Positions 1-64,000 of a stretch of 64,000 nucleotides of DNA are shown here, piece after piece (position 1 is the stretch's first letter; every line of letters starts with the position of its first letter). Both the position numbers and the translations under genes were made by a program. This DNA comes from Luidia sarsii (taxonomy: Eukaryota > Echinodermata > Asteroidea > Paxillosida > Luidiidae). Below the pieces are notes generated by a model. It did no database searches. It was not told where the DNA came from and saw nothing but the letters and a program-made list of their open reading frames with translations. The stretch is taken from assembly GCA_949987565.1 (NCBI GenBank), contig OX465118.1, forward strand, positions 2,384,538-2,448,537, written 5' to 3'.

Positions 1-123
1 AAACCACTCCACTCTAAAACCTTGGCAGAGTTCAGAGACGCGTCGCTTCGCCGTCGTTTCCTAAAAAAGTCACCTCATGTGACATCCCCCTTTCCTGTTT
101 GCATTCCTGTGGGAGTTTAAGCT

Positions 124-142
124 CCCCCCCCCCCCCCCCCCC
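124..142. repeat. (C)19 homopolymer
   Basis: Nineteen consecutive C, probably variable in length. Confidence 0.9.
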
Positions 143-405
143 GATCCGTGTTGTCAATTTTCAGAGACCTTCTCCCTCGACCCCACCACCAATTGCTCGC
201 AGGCTGCGCCGAATGTGCTCACGCATCTTGTCAGTGGCACTTCCTGCCCTGTCTAGACTCTCGGTGACGTGCGGGATGACTCCACAGCCTGGCCAGTGGC
301 AATACTGACCTTCGGCCCCCTCAGTACAGGATCCCAACATGAGAGGAAATGCTAACGGTGAACTAAATTAGTGGAAAACCATTGAAGAGTCCCACAATAA
401 ACGCA

Positions 406-640
406 GGCTGTTTACAAAATATAGGCTTAGGCTCGGGCTTAGGCTTCGTCTCCGTCTGACAAACCCGGAAAATCCAGGTTGTGGTTTGTTTCCGAATTTG
501 AAGGTTTGTTGGCTTGACAGGTACAGACTATTCACCATGAAACTGGGGCCAAACGCTTGTTTTTAATTTTAGATGCCTGTGATATTATAACGAGTAAGAT
601 AAATATGACCGAAGCCTAAGCCTTCATTTCGTAAACAGCC
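406..640. mobile_element. Small inverted-repeat element (MITE-like)
   Basis: The left end reads GGCTGTTTACAAAATATAGG and the right end is its inverse with a few mismatches (CCTTCATTTCGTAAACAGCC). GGCTTAGGCT-type repeats lie inside both arms. No coding capacity. No clear target duplication was found. Confidence 0.55.
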
Positions 641-698
641 ATAAGTACCTTGCCATATTATTATCAAGCAAAGGTCCTATCGCACATGCTACAATCAA

Positions 699-883
699 AG
701 CTGCCAACAATTCCTATTTTTGAGGATTGCAGTGCTCTTTTTTTGGTAAGAACGTATCACTTTTTACAAGTAACAACAGATTCCGTCTTTGGCTTGGAAA
801 CACACAAGTATGTCTATGTAGTTTGCTCTGTGATTCCTATTTTGATGTGGTTTTTCTGATTTCCATTAAGACTGGCAGCTATG
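699..883. mobile_element. Family D element, copy 1
   Basis: About 185 bp, similar over its length to 43576-43785 and 48225-48412: shared runs include CTGTGATTCCT and the end GGCAGCTATG. The copy at 48225 shows clean insertion boundaries, so this is a dispersed element. Confidence 0.65.
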
Positions 884-1288
884 TATGGTACATAGATTAA
901 GATGGCATACTGTACATGTAACATAGAGCAGTAAGAGCACATGGAAAACTGAATCAGTGCCTTACATGTATTTGGATTATATCTTAACTTATTGGAAATA
1001 TCACAGCCTGATTTTTCTTGAGGGCCTTCTTTTTATTTGTCAATCCTACCTGGAGCTTCCCCGCAGCCAGACTTCCTGCTAAAGGATTATGCCTTTGAGA
1101 AAGCTTTCCGGGTTTGATCATTAAATTCAGTATGCAGTCTCTGGCATTTGTGTATGCTTTAATAAAGCATGGTTTGTCCTTTTGGTTTGTCCAATTGTAT
1201 GTTTCCTTCCTTGCTTGGGATATGCCATTAAAGGTGAAGTACCTTGCATAATAAGGACACAAGCAGTCTCAACTTCTCTCCCTTGGCT

Positions 1289-1691
1289 TAAAGGCCAATA
1301 CACAATTGGGAAGATCGGGAAACATCGATGTTCACAGATTTCCCTCTAATTTACAGTTTGTAGATGGTCATGATAGACTCCTCATGTTGAAATTTTACAG
1401 TCTGGGATGCTGTACTTATCGAGAAATCTTCCCTCGAACATTGACAAATAGTTTATTATGCGCGGGTAATGAACTATTTCTTACACTACAGGCTGGTGCG
1501 TTAACTGTGCCTTTTTTATTTAATTTTTTTTTGCATTTGTCTATTTGAATAGAAATTAGTTTCTATTTTCTCAGATTATCATTTGAGCTAAAACCTTCAC
1601 AGTATTGCTTTCTTGGGATGCTTAATGGTTTAATACACAAACTGTGGCAATCTTTTGACCTTTACCAATGTTGTATCTATGTAGGGCCTTG
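1289..1691. mobile_element. Family A MITE, full-length copy
   Basis: Begins AAAGGCCAATACACAATTGG and ends CCAATGTTGTATCTATGTAGG, so the ends are inverted repeats of each other. The body contains GGTCATGATAGA, AGAAATCTTC and TAGTTTATTA, shared with copies at 12807, 14947, 30773, 35798 and 42582. Confidence 0.7.
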
Positions 1692-1794
1692 AATGAACAC
1701 CCCGGACAGTAGTTGTCCAGTCTAACACCTCATCAACCTCCAAACCCCCTCGGCGTGGACACTCTGTATTCCCCCTCAAGCCCTTGCCAACTCA

Positions 1795-1870
1795 TCCCTC
1801 CCTCCCCGTCCCTCCCTCTCCCTCCCTCTCCCTCCCTCTCCCTCCCTCCCTCTCCCTCCCCTCCCTCCCA
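1795..1870. repeat. (CCCT/CCCTCT)n pyrimidine tract
   Basis: Imperfect CCCTCC/CCCTCT repeats, pyrimidine on the + strand. Confidence 0.85.
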
Positions 1871-2089
1871 AACTGTCACAGACAGATTCTGATAGATTGA
1901 GTACTTCCTGCCACGTTTCACAATGCCCATAGTTGAAGGTACATCAAAAGGACACTTAAAAAGCCGCATTTCCACAGGACTTATCTTGGTCAAAGTATCC
2001 AAGGAAGGAAACATACAATTGGACAAACTAAAAGGACAAACCATGCTTTATTAAAGCGTACACAAATGCCAAGTTAATCTTCCCATTTT

Positions 2090-2415
2090 AAGGCCAGTGG
2101 AAATGGCCCAGTTAAATTTCCTCTCGGTTACTTTAACCGAGCCGAATGGTTACTTTTACCGGCCAACCTCTGCCCAGTAAAAGTAACCAAGTAAGTGTAA
2201 CCGAGCCGATTGGTCCAGTGGAAACGCACCACTCGGTAAAACGCGACTCAGCGTACATGCACTGTGCTCAAATAATATTTGCCAACTCGGTTACTTTAAC
2301 CATCATCTCGGTTAAATTGACCGACTGAGAAAGTCCAAGCGGCAACTATGGTCATATGGAAATTTAACCATCGTCTCGGTTACATTTTAGTCCAGTGGAA
2401 ACGCGGTTTTACAAA
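2090..2415 (-). mobile_element. PIF-like MITE, second copy (inverted relative to 54790)
   Basis: Reads like the reverse complement of 54790-55163 over most of its length (GGTTACTTTTACCGGCCAAC, the GTCCAGTGGAAACGC motifs). The left terminal repeat is degraded; the right end (AGTCCAGTGGAAACGCGG) is clear. Multiple internal TCGGTTAC/GTAACCGA motifs can fold back. Confidence 0.7.
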
Positions 2416-2479
2416 GTCACACAAAACTAACCCAATCCCAAATCAGATTTTGAACTGGGATTCATTTACGCAATTTGTT

Positions 2480-2636
2480 AGCGGCCGTATATCTCTGGGG
2501 ATCAAATCCCCGCTTGCATTCAGATGCAAACAACCAATCATTGTAAACCTGGATGCAGCAGCTCAGGGATCACACAAAAGCGGACGCAGCTTTTTTTTCA
2601 ATTCAAGTCAAACAAACAAAGGTGGAAAAAACTGAT
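2480..2636 (-). mobile_element. SINE family C, 5'-part fragment
   Basis: Contains the head region of SINE C (ATATCTCTGGGGATCAAATC, TTCAGATGCAAACAACCAAT, CAATTCAAGTCAAACAAA), shared with copies at 39110, 48520, 52370 and 53940. Confidence 0.6.
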
Positions 2637-2672
2637 GAAACCTTTGTTTTTTTGTCCTCTCTTTGATTACAG

Positions 2673-59923
<57,251 letters not shown>

Positions 59924-61360
59924 TGGCAACCCTGCCCAGCCTTTCCCCGACAGATTTTGTTTTAAAAATGCGTTATTTAAGATTTTTTTTTTTTAACCAA
60001 AAAAAAAGGAAGAAAAGAAAGAAAGGAAGAAAACCAAGGGTGCTTTTAAATGTTTTTTTTGTTTTAATTGTTAGTACATTTTAATTGTTGTCAACTCAAG
60101 AAAAACAATTGCCTTTCTGTTGATAAGTTTATTTGTCAAGAGAGTTTTGAACTATCAAAGAGGATTTTTTTGTTTCTACCTCTTAGTTGTGTCCATGTTT
60201 TTCTTTTTTACGTTAAGTACTTTATATCATGTTGTTTTTCCTTTTCCTCTTTTTTTCGTTTTTTGTGGGTTACATTTTTTTTTTCCTTTTTTGTTATGAC
60301 TATTATTACAGATTGTTATTAGATGCGTATTTATGCTAATATATGCTTAAAGCTTATCGATAGGGAGGTTTCACGGATTAGTGGGAGTAGGAGAATGCTG
60401 TTGCTGCTGTCTGTAAGATAGGTTTATGAATGGTTTGCAAAATCGTGTGAATATTTTTGGGATGAGAAATATGTTTCTCCCATAGCTGGCTGATGATAGA
60501 CATTGGGTCCAACCGATGAGATGATTGGTTTTCTTATTCTGCTGTTGGCCTGTGATGTTTGAATGCATCCAACCTGGTGCTGAACCCACACCGAATCCGG
60601 CAGAATTAACTCCCGTCAGAACGTTGAAATCAGTGCATTATTGGTAGTCATATGAAATGATGCAAACCAATGTTGACATTAGATAGATCAGCCTTTTATA
60701 TTATACATGTAGAACTTATTTATATTATAATTTTTCTGTTTAAGTTTGCTGATTTTTGGCCAGAGCACCACAGGACACCTACCGTTGCTATCAGTGACAC
60801 TCAAATTTATCTCGAAATAAGACTACTTCCCAGCAAAAAGCTGGATCACTGGAATATCTTTTATTATGATTATTTTTCCCTGTGGTGTTGTAAAGAAAAA
60901 GAAAACTCTTCATCTTAATTTTTTGTCTGTCACTTCATTGTTTTTTTTAAAATTAAATATTGCGGACAATGGCTTAATTCCTCAAACAAATCAGGGAGAC
61001 AAGTATTGAAAAATACAAACTGTTGATGCTGCAGAGTAAGGGATATTTGTTGTTTGGGTTTTTTATGACTTAATTGTGTAACACCTTAGGGTCATGTGGT
61101 TTTGTATCAGAAACCTGAAAATGATCAGTCAAAAAATTCTTCTTCTTTTTTCCCGAACGATATTCCAATGGTGTCTCCTGACCGTTTTCAAATGTATTGA
61201 AATGAAACATTTTAACCCCAAAAAACAGCTTAATTTCACCACTGTAAATGTTGTACTTATAGGAATAATTTTTATACTCAAAATCATTTTTTTAATGTGT
61301 AAAAAATCATTTCTGGTCATGTTTTCTTTTCCCTGTTTTCTTTTCAAAAGCATTTGGCGA

Positions 61361-61366
61361 AATAAA
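61361..61366 (+). terminator. Poly(A) signal AATAAA (candidate proximal)
   Basis: Canonical hexamer 1.44 kb after the FRAS1 stop codon, in AT-rich sequence. Confidence 0.45.
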
Positions 61367-61587
61367 TGTATTCTTACAGCTTATTTAACACCACCTTATC
61401 ATTTTTTTTAATTCACTGTGTTTGTACATTTATGAGTTATGATAAATTATTGTAGCATTTGCAGGTTTGACCAAAAGTTAATTTTGAAAGCAAGACAGCA
61501 TTCTCATAATAAGCTTGAGCACAATTCTCAGCTAGTCCTTCTGTCTTTCAGATATTTTAACATCCTTCCTAAATTCTGAATCATTGT

Positions 61588-61593
61588 AATAAA
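61588..61593 (+). terminator. Poly(A) signal AATAAA (candidate distal)
   Basis: Canonical hexamer 1.66 kb after the stop. A further AATAAA at 62724-62729 is less likely because other elements intervene. Confidence 0.45.
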
Positions 61594-62479
61594 ATGAATG
61601 ATAGTAATCATACTTAAAGATAAACCCCCAAACCAACAATGACTACTGGACACTTTTCAGTCTGTAAGACAAATCAAATTTGATTAATTGTGGTTGTAAC
61701 CCCGATATGCTTCAAATTTGTGCCATGATCTGCACTTTATTTAGACGTGTATAATGTCAATATGTACAGGACTCTGTTGAATATGGTGCTATATGTATTT
61801 CTTAATATTACAATGGGCCTCTGTCATATTGTCTAGAGAGAGCCTACTACTGAATAGCATTATGTTGTTAATTTGTTTGGTAGCGTATATACAATGAGTC
61901 GGAAAAAAGCATACCTCTATCCGCTTCTTTCTTGACTTTAAAAGTGAACTCGTTTTCAACCAGTGTACGACTTTTACTCCGTCTGTTAGGCAGTGAGTCA
62001 GAGATGGCCGGGGTTGTATGTAGGGTCGGGATTGGTGGAGGAGGAAAAGGGTGATGATTATCAGCAATATACCTGGAAATATTTCTTGCAGTTTGGAGTT
62101 TCGATCAACTTTGCACCCGAGCAACACAACAAATTGTCCGATGTCACATTCTGAGGCGTGTTTTTGGCAGCCCTCATCCATAATGGCAGCCGTTGTTTGT
62201 GTATGGCTTGAATGAAGACTAAAGGCAGGTTTGTGAAAAGTTGCTTCTCTGATCCTGGCTGGTATATTGTCAATTTATCTCTATCCACGATCCAAATTGG
62301 GGTTGTTGTTGGTTTTTTGGGGGAGGGAGCTGTTTTGGAGTGTGGGTTTATAGGGTTTTTTTTTCTTCTACTTGATAGGCATGGCAATCGATGTAAAGAT
62401 TTGCTTATAGGCAGCGTTGGAATTCCGGCACACGCGCGATTTAAAAAATGCATGACATCAGCATGCATTGTACCATACC

Positions 62480-62566
62480 TGGCCCGTTGCTATGGGAGAA
62501 CGGCCGCCATTTTGCTGAGCAGACCTTAGGACTGAAATTTAAGAGGAAAAAAAAGACGAGAAGAGG
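62480..62566 (+). promoter_or_regulatory. Candidate promoter or first exon with YY1-like motif
   Basis: CGGCCGCCATTTTG at 62501 matches the YY1 motif often found just downstream of animal start sites. GTTGCTATGG lies before it and a possible donor (AAGAGGTAATTG) about 60 bp after. Weak evidence. Confidence 0.25.
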
Positions 62567-62854
62567 TAATTGTAATTTCCAAACTGTTTATTTATGGCTT
62601 TGTTTGTTCTATTATTATTGTCATTTTTAATCCACATGTTCTTGTTGGACTTTGTGTTTGATTTAATGTGGGGCAGTTTTGCTGCCTGCTTATGGGAAGC
62701 AGTTATGTGATGAAATTTGTGGAAATAAAAGAGGTACCAGTTGGGAGATAATTAAACAATTTAGTCGCTATGTTTTTATGTTAGGTTAGGGAAGCAATTC
62801 GTGAGAGTGATTTCTTCATTATTTGTCAGGAAAGCAAATAATTATACCAAAATA

Positions 62855-62990
62855 TTGAAATGTTTCGATCCTAGTACTAGGACCTTTCTCAAAGGCAGAT
62901 CCTAGCATTGAAAGGTCCCGCTAGGATCAAAACGTGGGGCCCTCCTAATTTTTGTTTTTTCACTTTTTGGTCTTTTTAGTAATTAATTAA
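62855..62990 (+). mobile_element. Family F copy, duplicated core
   Basis: TGTTTCGATCCTAGTACTAG, GACCTTTCTCAAAGGCAGAT, then GGTCCCGCTAGGATCAAAAC: both arms of the family F core. Confidence 0.55.
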
Positions 62991-63559
62991 CTGGTAAGAG
63001 AAAATTCAGTTGACCGAAGAATAATTAATAAGCCCAAGCGTTGAAACACAAAATCCATCCAAGATGGCTCCACAGAGCTGATTATCATAAAGTGTGGACC
63101 CCCAACTTTGTTTTAATAAGGGGTCTTTGGAGGCTAATTAACTGATAAATTGTAGAATAAGTGCAGCTTAAGACAGCCTGGGGTTCACTCTTCAATTTGG
63201 TATGTAATTTGGACCATATCTGGCTTTAAATGTTGCCCTATTTGGCTGTAGAAGTGGAGGGGTCCATCCCAAAATCCTTGTAGAAATTCGGCTTGGACGG
63301 CTACACATTTTGGTGATTTTTTTTTCTGGGGGTAATTACCAAAGAATCTAATCGGCTAAGGGCACTAAAATTTAAAAGAATCTTAGAGATGAAGGTCCAA
63401 ACTACAATTTTCAGTATAGCTACAAGAACTGAGAGACTTTTGGGCATGGGATAATTGGCTTTGAAAGTGAGTGTTTTTGTAGTGTTCTGCACCCCCTTCC
63501 TAAGCTATGTATGTAGAGCGCCCTCAGGTAAAACAACAAAAAATATCAGATATGAATAT

Positions 63560-63805
63560 GAATGATGTACGTCACGTACGTCGGTAGCTTCCCAGCGTGC
63601 ATTGCGAATTATTATTTTCTTCACTTCTCGTGTATCTGTTTTGCCGATCCGGGGCTGCGGAAAATTCGTACAATGCGAGGCAGAAACAAAGATTAACGCG
63701 TTCGTTTAACCCTTTAACCCACTTCTTTATCTCTTTCCTTTCGTCGGGACTTATTCTGCAAAGTACCTGCTTGCGTCCAGCAAATATTGACCGAGTTTTC
63801 CCGAG
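63560..63805 (+). promoter_or_regulatory. Candidate promoter and non-coding first exon of a downstream gene
   Basis: TACGTCACGTACGTCG (CRE-like) at 63568, then TTCCCAGCGTGCATTGCG at 63589, close to the STAF/ZNF143 consensus found at many animal promoters. A CG-containing stretch follows, with a pyrimidine tract CTCTTTCCTTTC at 63729. A strong splice donor CCCGAG/GTGAGA lies at 63805/63806. No coding frame is supported. Confidence 0.4.
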
Positions 63806-64000
63806 GTGAGAATGTGTTGATTTCTTAACTCGTTGGTTGTCCAAATTCCGGACAAATGTGAAGCGATTGCTCTTTTTTTTAGTGTTTATAATTACTCATT
63901 AAATTCGTATTGATTAGGAATAGGGCCTCTCAAGTCTTACACTTACAGTTACACTAACAGTAGCCCTCTTTGCCCCCTTTTTCAAGATATTTTATTTTGA
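63806..64000 (+). other. Possible first intron, no features
   Basis: AT-rich sequence after the candidate donor; nothing else recognised. Confidence 0.3.

Larger units (their letters stand above)
1142..2071. repeat. Long inverted repeat, arms about 72 bp
   Basis: The arm at 1142-1213 (TGGCATTTGTGTATGCTTTA onward) recurs inverted at 2000-2071 with about three mismatches. The 786 bp between the arms contain a family A element and a pyrimidine tract. It could be one larger TIR element that was later invaded. Confidence 0.6.
59924..61610 (+). other. FRAS1: FRAS1 3' untranslated region (approximate end)
   Basis: AT- and pyrimidine-rich sequence follows the stop codon without repeats of the families seen in the introns. 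Poly(A) signals AATAAA lie at 61361-61366 and 61588-61593, so the mRNA may end about 15-30 bp after either. A purine run (AAAAAAAGGAAGAAAAGAAA-like) sits at 60000-60035. The end point is inferred. Confidence 0.6.

Noticed and set aside
60068..61411. Small frames in the FRAS1 3' region
   Set aside because: AT-rich chance frames in the 3' UTR, rich in Phe, Leu and Lys.
62061..62468. 135-codon minus-strand frame after FRAS1
   Set aside because: No domain, low-complexity edges, no splice or poly(A) context that supports it.

Overview
The window is a piece of a eukaryotic, animal genome. One gene occupies almost all of it: the + strand carries 49 short coding exons joined by 48 GT-AG introns, from 2673 to a TGA stop at 59921-59923. 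The exons are strikingly GC-rich beside AT-richer introns packed with satellites, SINEs and MITEs. Spliced together in consistent phase they give 3440 codons plus a split first codon. The product is recognised as FRAS1, the extracellular-matrix protein of the Fraser complex. The gene is 5'-truncated by the window edge: the signal peptide, the VWC domains and probably some furin-like repeats lie upstream. I cannot fix the species. The compact intron sizes, the tRNA-derived SINEs and the abundance of small inverted-repeat elements suggest a marine invertebrate, possibly a non-vertebrate deuterostome.

Layout of the protein: 2673-15485, eleven furin-like Cys-rich repeats, one per exon, all phase 1-1. 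15650-34520, twelve CSPG/NG2-type repeats. 34520-45944, five Calx-beta domains. 46711-58568, the Fras1-specific C-terminal ectodomain, including one large 935-bp exon. 59336-59923, the last exon, with a juxtamembrane furin-type site, one transmembrane helix, a basic cytoplasmic tail and a C-terminal T-E-V PDZ ligand. The 3' UTR follows, with poly(A) signals at 61361 and 61588.

The introns hold most of the novelty. There are at least three tRNA-derived SINE families, here called C, E and K. Several palindromic or TIR-bearing non-autonomous DNA transposons are present, some with readable target-site duplications and clean nesting. There is a LINE 3' remnant near 21.65-21.98 kb, a THAP-fragment element at 40345-40956, and ten large tandem arrays. 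At least four arrays (21-, 29-, 30- and 47-bp units) appear to have grown out of the adjoining SINE or MITE sequence. Every long homopyrimidine tract has its pyrimidines on the FRAS1 sense strand.

From about 62.4 kb on there are hints of promoter or first-exon sequence for another gene (a YY1-like motif, and an STAF/ZNF143-like motif followed by a splice donor at 63805/63806). No further coding exon can be supported. The first 2.6 kb holds no exon I can assign to FRAS1. Exon calls rest on reading-phase continuity, splice sites and domain continuity. Element names with letters (A-K) are labels of convenience used only here.
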